Assembly: GCA_928724745.1 (NCBI GenBank)
Contig: CAKMXJ010000011.1
Location: 248,001-312,000, forward strand
Direction: 5' to 3'
Length of the DNA stretch: 64,000 nucleotides
Source of the DNA: Anthracocystis setariae
Lineage: Eukaryota > Basidiomycota > Ustilaginomycetes > Ustilaginales > Ustilaginaceae
A model generated the notes under the pieces. The model saw only the letters and a program-made list of their open reading frames with translations, did not search any database and was not told where the DNA came from. Shown in pieces: positions 52,353-61,048 of the stretch (position 1 is the stretch's first letter; every line of letters begins with the position of its first letter). The position numbers were made by a program, and so were the translations under genes.

Positions 52353-52727
52353 ATGAGCGTATGATCTAACACTGCTGTTGCACTCGACTCCGACTCACCA
52401 CCCTCGAGGCTCGCAGATCAACATGTCTAGCCGTTATTTTCCCAGTCGTCGTGATCAAGCTCGGCACCCCTTAGCGCAGGCTTGCTTACGGCCGGCTAAT
52501 GTGCTGGACAGACTGTCACCACCGCCACGGTCCTCGATGTTGGTGCGCCACCCTGTCTCTTCGCGGGTGCTTTGCTCTACGCTTTCTGCATCCTCTGCAT
52601 TGCCATCTCTCTGGCTCGGGGCGCCTCTGTCTATCCAATGTCTCAAGGTGTGCTCGATTGGGCCTTTGAATATTCTGAAGCACGAACTTCTCAACTCACG
52701 TCCTCTGACACAGACCATCTGCTGTAA
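52353..52727 (+). CDS. Possible two-exon small membrane protein
   Basis: Tentative gene. The frame 52512-52727 encodes VLDVGAPPCLFAGALLYAFC and then ILCIAISLARGASVYPMSQG, a good membrane span with a hydrophilic tail ending in a stop at 52725. It follows a GCTAAT branch-like site and a GGACAG acceptor. An ATG-AGC at 52353-52358 followed by GTATGA could be exon 1; joining them across a 153-nt intron keeps the frame and gives 73 residues (MS-TVTTATV...). No family was recognised. A competing unspliced frame from the ATG at 52423 has poorer composition. It would diverge from the chorismate mutase gene. Confidence 0.33.
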
Positions 52728-53075
52728 TAGTCAAGGCGGATATCACTTCGAACGTCGAAAAAGCGAGCTTATGCACGTCTCCGCTGGATCTTAAGGCCGT
52801 TTTTTTTTTTTCTCTCCCAAGGTCACACGAGCGTAAATGCGCTGGAATGCGGACGTAGGCACAATTTATGCGGTCATGCTCTTGTTCAGCGTTACTGATG
52901 GTACCATACTTGATCATCGGGCAAATGCAATAAGGGGAATAGGGGTGATCTGGGATGGCTGGGTGGCAGATACCGGTGAGAAAGTAGCGTTGATGAATGT
53001 TGACCAGCGAAGTTGGCAACCATAGTAGTGAATGCAACACTGACTTTGTCGCGCCTCTGATCACATGCAGCATTT
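52728..53075. other. Convergent intergenic region
   Basis: These 348 bases lie upstream of the UBLCP1 stop and contain a T run near 52800-52812. Nothing else was recognised. Confidence 0.5.
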
Positions 53076-54383
53076 TTACACGTGTGGGCCCTGGAAATCC
53101 TTCCACTTGCCATGCATGTGTTCGTACTTTGTAAAGTCGACCACCGACGGATGCGCCAGCTGCAACAGGTACCTGGTCAAGGCGATGAATTCGGTATCAA
53201 ACTTGGGCGAATCCGTATACGCCTTGATCTTCAAGCCGTTGCTGGGATTCATGGCAAAGTTCCTGCTCAAGTCGTCAATGTGGATGGTGTTATGCGGGCC
53301 ATATACGTCGGGCCACCTGCGCCAGATGAATTCGAGCGCCTTGACTTCGTGAGAACCGACTTTGGAACGGATCTTGAACATGGGCGTCCTGTCGATGACA
53401 AACGAGATGTTGTAGTTTGGGTTGCCGAGCATGTTGAGTTCGACCAACTTGATCTCGAGCCAGCGCCATGAGGTCTGGGACCACACGCAAATGTCGTAGT
53501 ACGGATAGACTGCTTTGAGCATCTCGTGAAGATGTGGACGTGCAGCCAGCGAAGCGGGCGAGTTGGGGTCGAGCAAGCGCTTGGTGTCGGCGATGCAATA
53601 GTCGAGATCGAGAACGAGGAGCTTCTTGCCCGGTCGGGGCGGGTTGATGATGGGAAAGTCAGAGAAGCGTTGGATGTTCTTTTCAAGTTTGGCACGGTTG
53701 ACGGGATCCTCGTAGGATTTGAGCTTAGGCGCTTCGGACTTGGGCAGCTCAAGGTAATTGAGATCATGGTCGGCATCGACCTGGTCGCCGGAGAGAGTGC
53801 TGGGGGCTGCATAGTCTTTGAATCGCCCAGTTTCCGGTGTTCCAAGGAGTGTGAATTGGACAGTGATCTTGCAAGCGCGATCGGCGGCGGCGGCAGTATC
53901 GGTTGTGATGAGCTCGGATTTACTGGCGTTGGAACGAGCACGCAGTGCAGCAGGTGCATAAGGGATGATACCTAGCTGGGTGTCATCGCTGGGCTGTTTG
54001 CCCTTGACCATGCCTAGCAGCTTTTGGCTCTCCGGTGGCACATCAGTCATGGAGAAAAGAATGGCTTTGAGATCCGCAACTGTGTCGTTCTCGGTGAGTC
54101 TTGCGGATAGCATTGAGCCCTGGTACTTGATGGAGAAGCCCACCATAGGCACCGAGTTGGTTTCCAGATGCGCATGTGTAGCAGCGTTTATCTTGTCGTC
54201 GTGTTGCTGCATTGGCGGTGGAGTCAGTCGAGATGGACCAGCTTGGGTAGAGGAAGCAGACGATGAGCAAGGTTGCTCGGTTTTAGAGGAGAGATCATCC
54301 ATCTTGGCGCACTTGGCCTGTTCAGCTGCGTCTCGTGTATGTGTAGCCTCGTGTTTGCGCTTAGGAGGACAAGACGGGGTCAT
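53076..54383 (-). CDS. UBLCP1-like ubiquitin-domain CTD phosphatase
   Basis: UBLCP1 binds the proteasome through its ubiquitin-like domain and dephosphorylates it, and belongs to the FCP/SCP HAD phosphatases. With the start at 54383 the protein has 435 residues. A disordered N-terminus precedes a ubiquitin-like domain (FSIKYQGSMLSARLTENDTV, then ADLKAILFSMTDVPPESQKL). The phosphatase domain has catalytic DLDYC (259-263), YDICVWSQTSW and the third motif HIDDLSRNFAMNPSNGLKI. The nucleophile and acid aspartates are present, but the usual threonine of DxDxT is cysteine. Other in-frame ATGs lie further upstream (54593 and 54464). They would add a histidine-rich, low-complexity leader that is judged untranslated. 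Confidence 0.85.
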   Translation of the reverse strand: MTPSCPPKRKHEATHTRDAAEQAKCAKMDDLSSKTEQPCSSSASSTQAGPSRLTPPPMQQHDDKINAATHAHLETNSVPMVGFSIKYQGSMLSARLTENDTVADLKAILFSMTDVPPESQKLLGMVKGKQPSDDTQLGIIPYAPAALRARSNASKSELITTDTAAAADRACKITVQFTLLGTPETGRFKDYAAPSTLSGDQVDADHDLNYLELPKSEAPKLKSYEDPVNRAKLEKNIQRFSDFPIINPPRPGKKLLVLDLDYCIADTKRLLDPNSPASLAARPHLHEMLKAVYPYYDICVWSQTSWRWLEIKLVELNMLGNPNYNISFVIDRTPMFKIRSKVGSHEVKALEFIWRRWPDVYGPHNTIHIDDLSRNFAMNPSNGLKIKAYTDSPKFDTEFIALTRYLLQLAHPSVVDFTKYEHMHGKWKDFQGPHV

Positions 54384-55229
54384 CGAGTTTGTGGTAGTCT
54401 GTAGCCAAGGTTTTTGAAACGGGTCGACTGAATGCTTCTGGCAGCAATCGCACGCAAGAAGCATGCAAGTGGCATGTGTCGGGGATGAGTGTAGGTTGGA
54501 AGGGATTGAGCCTGTTCGCTGGCTGTGGATGTGGCTGTGGCAGTGGCAGTGGCTGTAAGCTGTGGCCGTCGGCGTCACGACTCTGATGCGCATTTGTGAT
54601 TGCGTCTTCTTGTGTGCGCTTTTTTGGTGCTTTTTGTGGAGCAAAGCTCAGCTTTGGCAGAGAGACCAACACTTCCAAGACGCGATTCAATAATCACACA
54701 TCCGCGCAAACAAAAACGATCTTACAACACTGATCTGAAAACAAAATCATGTACTGTACTGTTTCGCTTTGTTTCTGCTTCAAAGCGGCCGATTCCAAAA
54801 AAAAAGAAAGAGAAACACACACTTTGCAAGAAGCCATTTCACGGATCCAACCCGACATGCACATGCACATGCACGGGCACAGGCACCACAGCGGGACGCG
54901 CCGATCCAACCAACACACACAGCTCAGCAATTTCGTCAAAGCATCAAAAAAGCAACTACAGTCTGCCCTTTCTCCACGACAACCACCATTCAAGTTTGTT
55001 ATCAGCTCCATATTTGTTTCGCATCATCCTCGACCACCACAAAGCCTGGCGCTACATTAGGTCGCAACGTCAAGCAGCCTCGCTGCCAAGAAATCCACCC
55101 CGGCCCGGACTGTGCATGACGGTTCAAGTCCAGAGTCTTGCAAGTCTACAGCCCATCTTCCACCACTAGAACCATTCCATCGACTTTGCATCTCTCTCAA
55201 CCACATCTAGGCACCGAAAGCTCTCCACC
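54384..55229. promoter_or_regulatory. Divergent upstream region of UBLCP1-like and kinesin genes
   Basis: These 846 bases contain imperfect GGCTGTGG/GGCAGTGG repeats (about 54519-54565), an ACATGC-type repeat (about 54855-54873) and pyrimidine-rich sequence before the kinesin ATG. No standard promoter box was found. Confidence 0.4.
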
Positions 55230-58118
55230 ATGTCCAACAATATCAAGGTCGTCTGTCGTTTCCGTCCGCCCAATGCCATCGAGCAGCGCGAAGGAAGCGA
55301 CATTGTCGTTGATTTCAGCCATGACGGCTCCCTTGTCAAGATGTCCCGCGGTGTCTCCACCTCGGGTCCTGAGGCAGGTGGCTTCGTCTTTGATCGCGTC
55401 TTCCCCATGAACACAATGCAGCGCGACGTCTTCGAGTTCGGCATCAAGGAGACCGTCGATGACGTCCTCAACGGTTACAACGGTACCATCTTTGCCTATG
55501 GTCAGACCGGTTCCGGTAAAACTTTCACCATGATGGGCTCTGATATCGACAACGACGACCTCAAGGGTATCATCCCCCGTATCACCGAACAGATCTTCCA
55601 AAACATCATGGCTAGCCCACCCCACCTCGAGTATCTCGTCAAGGTTTCCTACCTGGAAATCTACATGGAAAAGATTCGCGATCTTCTCGCCCCACAGAAC
55701 GACAATCTTCAGGTTCACGAGGAGAAGAACCGCGGTGTCTATGTTAAGGGTCTTTCTGACTTCTACGTTGGTGGTACCGCAGACGTCTACGAGATCATGC
55801 GTCAAGGTGGCCTGGCGCGTGCCGTCTCGTCCACCAACATGAACGCCGAATCCTCGCGATCCCATTCCATCTTCCTCATCACCATCCAGCAGCGCAACAC
55901 AGAGACTGGCTCCGCCAAGACAGGTAACCTCTACCTCGTCGATTTGGCCGGTTCCGAAAAGGTCGGCAAAACCGGTGCCAGCGGTCAGACGTTAGAAGAG
56001 GCCAAGAAGATCAACAAGAGTTTGTCGGCACTCGGCATGGTCATCAACGCCCTCACCGACGGCAAGTCTTCCCATATTCCTTATCGTGACTCCAAGCTCA
56101 CACGCATCCTGCAAGAGTCGCTCGGAGGCAACTCGCGCACCACGCTTATCGTCAATGCTTCGCCATGTGTCTACAACGCCGACGAGACACTGTCAACGCT
56201 GCGATTCGGTGTACGAGCAAAGAGCATCAAGAACAAGGCCCGCGTCAACGCCGAACTTTCTCCCGCCGAGCTCAAGGCTCTCCTCAAGAAAGCCAAGGCT
56301 GACAACGAGCGATATCAGCAGTACATTGCCAATCTCGAAGCAGAGCTCAAGACATGGCGCTCAGGCGGCAAGGTGCCTGAGTCCGAATGGGCTGATGCCA
56401 AAAAGGTGCTGGTGGGCCAAGCTGCTCCGGTCGCCCCACCGTCTCTCACAGCGACCCCAGCCAGTCAGTCTCGCCCGCTTACTCCTGCTGTCGAGAACTT
56501 GCGCGAGCTCGCTTCGCGTCCCGAGACGCCTTCCGCCGTTTCCATCGACAAGGACGAACGCGACGAATTCCTGCGAAGGGAGAACGAACTCAGCGACCAG
56601 ATTGCCGAAAAGGAGATTGCACTCAAGACGGCAGAGACGGCGCTGCGCGAGGCAACCCAAGAGCTCAACTTCTATCGCGAGCAAGAAGCCACACTCTCCA
56701 AGGACAACAAGGCCATGACCTCGGAGATCAACGAGATCAAGCTCCAGCTCGAGCGCGTCACCTACGAGCACAAGGATGCCACCATCACGCTCGACATCCT
56801 CAAAGAACAGAACAAGGACCTGTCCTCCGAACTCGAGGACTTGCGCAAGTCGCTTGCGGACACGGCCAAGAACGTCAAGGACCCTTCACAAGAGGGCAAG
56901 GAGCGCAAAAAGGCGGAACGCATGGCCAAGATGATGGCCGACTTCAACCAGGGCATCGTGTCTGAGAAGGAGGAGCAGATCCGCGAAACGCTTGCCAAGC
57001 TCGAGAGCACTGCTGCTGGCTCTGGGGCTCTGTCGGCCGACGACCTGTCTACGTTGCGTGAACAGCTGCTCGAGTCGCAAAGCTTGGTGCGAGAGCAGAC
57101 CGAGCGCGTACGTCAAGCGCACGAAGAGAACGAGCTTCTGCACCAGCGTCGTCAGGAGTTCGAGAGTCGCTTTGCTACGCTGGAAGCCGAGTACGAGGAG
57201 CTGCTCGATAAGTCGATCAAGGCCGAAGAAGCCAACCACGTCAATGTCGACATCACCATCCAAGACCTCAAGGCCAAGCTCGAGTCGCAGTACGCCTCGA
57301 AGCGCGAGGCACAGGCCAGCGAGATCAACGACCTTAAGCGCCAGATGGAGTTCAAGGCCAAAGAGATCGCCATCCTCACCTCCAACAACGACAACCTCAA
57401 GAGCACCAACGAGGAACTCAAGCGCGCCTTTGCAGTCACTACCGCCGGCGTCGAGGGCGGCCGCAACTTGGCCGAGTCGGCTCGCGAGCTTGAGCGTGTG
57501 CGCAAGACAATGGCTGCTCAGCTGTCCGAGTTCGACACGATGAAGAAGTCGCTGATGCGGGACCTGCAGAACCGTTGCGAGAAAGTGGTGGAGCTCGAGA
57601 TTTCGTTGGACGAGTCGCGTGAACAGTACAACAATGTGGTGCGCAACAGCAACTCCAAGGCGCAGCAGAAAAAGATGGCGTTCCTGGAGCGCAACTTGGA
57701 GCAGCTCACCAATGTGCAGAGGCAGCTGGTGGAGCAGAACAGCAGTCTCAAGAAGGAGATTTCGATCGCCGAGAGGAAGCTGTTGGCGAGGAACGAGCGA
57801 ATCCAGGCGCTGGAGCAGCATCTCATGGACAGCCAGGAAAAGCTCATGCTGCAGAATCGCAAGTTCGAAGAGCAACTGCAAGCAGTCAAGGAGAGATTGG
57901 CGCAGGCCAACCAGATGCGTGGTGCGGCTGTTGCAGGAGGTGCACCGGGGCCGTTGGCTGGATTTGGCAGGATTGCAAAGCCGCTGCGTGGCGGTGGTCC
58001 GACAGCAGGTCCCCAGCCCGGGTCGCTCGCTGCTAGGCAGGCAGCGCTCGGTAGTGGAGCCGGTCCGAATGACAACTCACCCAAGGCGCGATCCAGCTGG
58101 TTCTTTTCGTCCAAGTAA
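55230..58118 (+). CDS. kin2: Conventional kinesin-1 heavy chain
   Basis: This plus-end-directed microtubule motor carries vesicles, dynein and endosome-related cargo in hyphae. The 962-residue protein has the N-terminal motor (NNIKVVCRFRPPN, P-loop GQTGSGKT at 91-98, NAESSRSHSIF switch I, LVDLAGSEKVGKTGASGQ switch II, HIPYRDSKLTRILQESLGGN). A neck follows, then a long coiled coil from about 420 to 880. The fungal kinesin-1 tail includes an R-x-G-rich globular end. Length and order match the Ustilago maydis conventional kinesin Kin2 as I remember it; the symbol is offered on that basis. It is a single exon with ATG at 55230 in context CCACCATG. The stop lies 206 bases before the copia LTR. Confidence 0.95.
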   Translation: MSNNIKVVCRFRPPNAIEQREGSDIVVDFSHDGSLVKMSRGVSTSGPEAGGFVFDRVFPMNTMQRDVFEFGIKETVDDVLNGYNGTIFAYGQTGSGKTFTMMGSDIDNDDLKGIIPRITEQIFQNIMASPPHLEYLVKVSYLEIYMEKIRDLLAPQNDNLQVHEEKNRGVYVKGLSDFYVGGTADVYEIMRQGGLARAVSSTNMNAESSRSHSIFLITIQQRNTETGSAKTGNLYLVDLAGSEKVGKTGASGQTLEEAKKINKSLSALGMVINALTDGKSSHIPYRDSKLTRILQESLGGNSRTTLIVNASPCVYNADETLSTLRFGVRAKSIKNKARVNAELSPAELKALLKKAKADNERYQQYIANLEAELKTWRSGGKVPESEWADAKKVLVGQAAPVAPPSLTATPASQSRPLTPAVENLRELASRPETPSAVSIDKDERDEFLRRENELSDQIAEKEIALKTAETALREATQELNFYREQEATLSKDNKAMTSEINEIKLQLERVTYEHKDATITLDILKEQNKDLSSELEDLRKSLADTAKNVKDPSQEGKERKKAERMAKMMADFNQGIVSEKEEQIRETLAKLESTAAGSGALSADDLSTLREQLLESQSLVREQTERVRQAHEENELLHQRRQEFESRFATLEAEYEELLDKSIKAEEANHVNVDITIQDLKAKLESQYASKREAQASEINDLKRQMEFKAKEIAILTSNNDNLKSTNEELKRAFAVTTAGVEGGRNLAESARELERVRKTMAAQLSEFDTMKKSLMRDLQNRCEKVVELEISLDESREQYNNVVRNSNSKAQQKKMAFLERNLEQLTNVQRQLVEQNSSLKKEISIAERKLLARNERIQALEQHLMDSQEKLMLQNRKFEEQLQAVKERLAQANQMRGAAVAGGAPGPLAGFGRIAKPLRGGGPTAGPQPGSLAARQAALGSGAGPNDNSPKARSSWFFSSK

Positions 58119-58324
58119 GGCCGAACAAGACTGTAGAAGCCTTGATGCTGTTCTATACATACCCACTCGTCACATTTTTAGTCCCAATGCTGCACTAGAG
58201 CTCTATTTTATCGCATTTCCGCAGGTATGCAGGAATGTGTTGGATGAAAACCTGACCAAAGGAGGAGAGAGAAGGAGCCAACCTATGAATTTTTGAGTGT
58301 GAGTGAGTGTGAGCGAGGCCAAAT

Positions 58325-58463
58325 TGTTGCGCTTCTGAAAGTGCGCAATGAAGAAAGTATGAAAGTTGAATTTCTGGGGGATTTTCCTGGCCCTTCCCGG
58401 CCGGGTTATATATCCGTGATTTAGCTGGGTTACAAAAATTTTCCTTATGCGCGTCCTGCAACA
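58325..58463 (-). repeat. 139-bp LTR of a Ty1/copia element
   Basis: The segment begins TGTTGC and ends GCAACA on either strand, giving six-base perfect inverted termini. It contains a TTATATAT box at about 58405-58412. On the minus strand it is preceded by a purine run (AAGTGGGGG, 58464-58472), the expected polypurine tract. It lies just past the copia pol stop, so it is the 3' LTR. The five bases on the chromosomal side are CAAAT, a candidate target-site duplication whose partner is outside the window. Confidence 0.75.
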
Positions 58464-58551
58464 CCCCCACTTGTGCATAAGGGCACTGCAAGAGCCTACC
58501 TGAGGTGATCTGCGCATGAAACCCATCACGTGTCCCCATCTCACTGCGCAC

Positions 58552-59375
58552 TTAGTGCGCAGTCTCAGCCACAAGGCACAACTTCACATTGGCCTCGCGC
58601 ACCTTGACTGGTCCCAGCGCTTTGGTCAGCGCATCAGCAACCTGGTCAAGTGTACCCACCTGCGCACATTCCACTATGCCCTGTGCAACGCACGATCTGA
58701 TGTAGTGGAAGCGCACCCCAATGTGCTTTGTGCGCGGGTGGAACCTGGCGTCCTGCGCCAGCAGGCGCGCACCATTGTTGTCAACAAACAACTGCGTGCG
58801 CGCACTTTCCTCCTGCCCAAGTGCGCTCAGTGTCTCCCTGAACCACTGGATCTCCTTGGTTGCCTCTGTCATGGCAATGTACTCTGCCTCTGTAGATGAG
58901 AGCGCAACTATGGGTTGCTGCTTTGCAATCCAGTTCACTGGTGCGCAGTTGTACATAAGTGCGCACCCAGTAGTTGACTTCCTGCTCTGCGCATCTCCAG
59001 CCCAGTCAGAGTCACTCCATGCTTCCAGCCCTGCGCGCACACCTCTGGGATAGTGGATCCCTAGCTCCAGCGTTCCCTTGATGTAGCGCAGCAAATGTTT
59101 CAGCGCAGCTGCGTGCGCAGTGGTTGGTGCCCTGATGCTGCGGCTCAGGTACTGAACTGCGTATGCAATGTCAGGCCTAGTCATGCGCGCAGCATACAGA
59201 AGTGCGCCAATGTTGGACTGATACTGCGCAGCTTCCTCTGCGCCCAGCAACTGCCCCTCTGCGCAACCCCCACTGGCCATGGGTGCGCCCACTGCATTGC
59301 AGTCCTGCATCTGGTTGCGCTCCAAGATCCTGCGCAGGTATGCGCTTTGTGCAATCTTGATGTGCACCTTGTCCC
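58552..59375 (-). mobile_element. Ty1/copia pol 3' end (RT tail and RNase H), interrupted
   Basis: The minus-strand frame encodes the end of a copia polyprotein: the post-RT segment (IAQSAYLRRILERNQM), TRPDIAYAVQYLSR, LLRYIKGT, and RNase H with SDSDWAGDAQSRKSTTG, IVALSSTEAEYIA and the final LTKALGPVKVREAN. The frame is intact to its stop at 58552 but ends abruptly at 59375, where the gypsy element starts in the middle of the codon series. The upstream part of this element is not in the window. The sequence is unusually rich in GCGC and TGCGCA. A nine-base-stem hairpin surrounds its stop codon. Confidence 0.93.
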
Positions 59376-59659
59376 TGTTACGATTGGGATATCGGGAGAG
59401 TTAGTGTTCGGTCTTAGTATTAACATGGGCGGGGGTAGTTCCCCCCGATATAGCCCCGGATCGGTGATCGGGGCAGACTGCGGCATCTCCCGGGGGGTAT
59501 CCGGGAGACCACATAATCCCACGTCCTGATTCCACCACGCTCACGTTAAGACGTCGATTGTATTTTAGCTTACTCACTCTAGTAGGTGGAAATATCAGAC
59601 CTTCTCCCGATCTCCCGCTCACCCGCTCCGCTAGCTTGGCAACGATCCCGGGAGCAACA
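59376..59659 (+). repeat. 5' LTR of the Ty3/gypsy element (end approximate)
   Basis: The boundary with copia sequence fixes the left end at TGTTACGATTGGG. The right end is not certain. AACA at 59656-59659 would give TGTT...AACA termini and a 284-bp LTR. A TGGCAACGATCCCGGGAG at 59637 could instead be a tRNA primer-binding site, which would end the LTR near 59636. The second LTR lies outside the window. Confidence 0.6.
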
Positions 59660-59781
59660 CCCGGTACCACGCCCCTGGCCTCGACACAGACGCACCGCCA
59701 CGTTCCGAGGTTCTAAGACCCCAGGAGCATAACATTACAATCGACCTCCCCGTTGCCATCAACGCGGAGACCCCAGCTACT

Positions 59782-61048
59782 ATGCAAACCCGTAGCCAGC
59801 CTCGTCCCGGCTCCCCGGACTCTGTTACGAGTTCGGGCAGCCCTACCCCCGAAAGTCCCGATTCAGGAGGCGACCCCGTCCAGGGGCTAGTCGCCGCCGT
59901 GCAGAGCCTAACCGCCCTGGTCGGAGGATTGGCCGACCAGATCCGGCTGCTCAACGGTGGTCGAGCCCCCGACGCCGCCGTCCCGATCCCGGCAGAACCT
60001 AGCCTCCCGCCCATGGGGCATCCGGGAGACCTTTCTCCGGAACGCGAGACCTCGGAAGAACGGTACGCCCGCGCTACTCGCCTTATGGGCGAGCGCGGAG
60101 GCCAATCCCCAGCCGGTACCCCCCGGGAGCTCCCGTCGTAGCTACCAACTGGGACCTTACGGAGGACTACTCCTCCCGGGTCAAGACCCCGGAAGTTAGC
60201 GTTGCCGCCCCTTCCTGGGACGGTAAGCGCGGACGAGCTGGAGGCTTTCATCGAACAATGCACCCTCCATTTCGATCTTAACCCGGCACGCTTCCCCTCC
60301 GACCCCCCGCCGTGTCTTATGGGCCCTAGCCCATATTTCGGGTGTACCCCGGGAGCGACTCCGCAACCTGCGCCAGGCCCGCCCGGAAATCAACCTGTTC
60401 CACAAATGGGATACGTTCTGTGCCGATCTTCGCCGCACCTATGGGGATCCCAACCCGGGACACACCGCCCGGGTCAAGCTCCAGCGGTTGCGTCAATCGG
60501 GAAGCGTTAGCGCTCACGCTGCCGAGTTCCTGGCCCTAGCCACTAAGGCTAACGCTACCGACAATCAGCAATTGTTGACTACCTTCCAGCTTAGCCTCCG
60601 GGAGAGCCTCCGGCAGAAGCTCCTCCACGTGGAGACCCACGACCTGCACGAGTACATTGACACCGCTATCCGAACCGAGCAGCGAATGTACGAAATCGGC
60701 TTGGTGACCCCGGGTCACTCGGACCCCCCGGGTCGCCCGGAACGCCGTCCCGAACTTCGGGGCGGTCGCCCACCCAATCCGATGGTACCCCGTCACGAGA
60801 CCCCCAACAAGCGGGGTGACCCGCCCCGCCCGGGCTGGCCAGCCGGGAGCTTCCCGACGAGGTCCGCAAGTACCGTCGGGAAAACAACCTCTGCTACGGG
60901 TGCGGGGGCCCTCACGCAGTCCGGGACTGCCCAAAGGCCGCCCAGACTCGGCCCCTCCCGGGCCAACGTGGCCATCCTGGACCCCGCCAACGGCGAGCTT
61001 TTGGTCCAACCCCTGGTCCCGGACGTCCCGGAGACCCGGTGGTCCGGT
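59782..61048 (+). pseudogene. Gypsy gag, broken by several frame changes
   Basis: The ATG at 59782 opens a proline/serine-rich N-terminus that stops at 60139-60141. Gag-like sequence then continues in other frames: a WDG-type block before 60225, the ELEAFIEQCTLHFDLNP capsid block in another frame from about 60232, and from about 60311 a third frame with LRRTYGDPNPGHTARVKL and the remaining capsid helices. A zinc knuckle (CYGCGGPHAVRDC) sits in yet another phase near 60890-60930, in a frame that stops at 61046-61048. At least four shifts are needed, several next to homopolymers. They may be real decay or assembly indels. Confidence 0.75.

Noticed and set aside
52423..52794. Unspliced plus-strand frame from the ATG at 52423
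   Set aside because: Arginine/serine/leucine-rich composition with no domain. The overlapping phase 52512-52727 has better coding character and splice signals.
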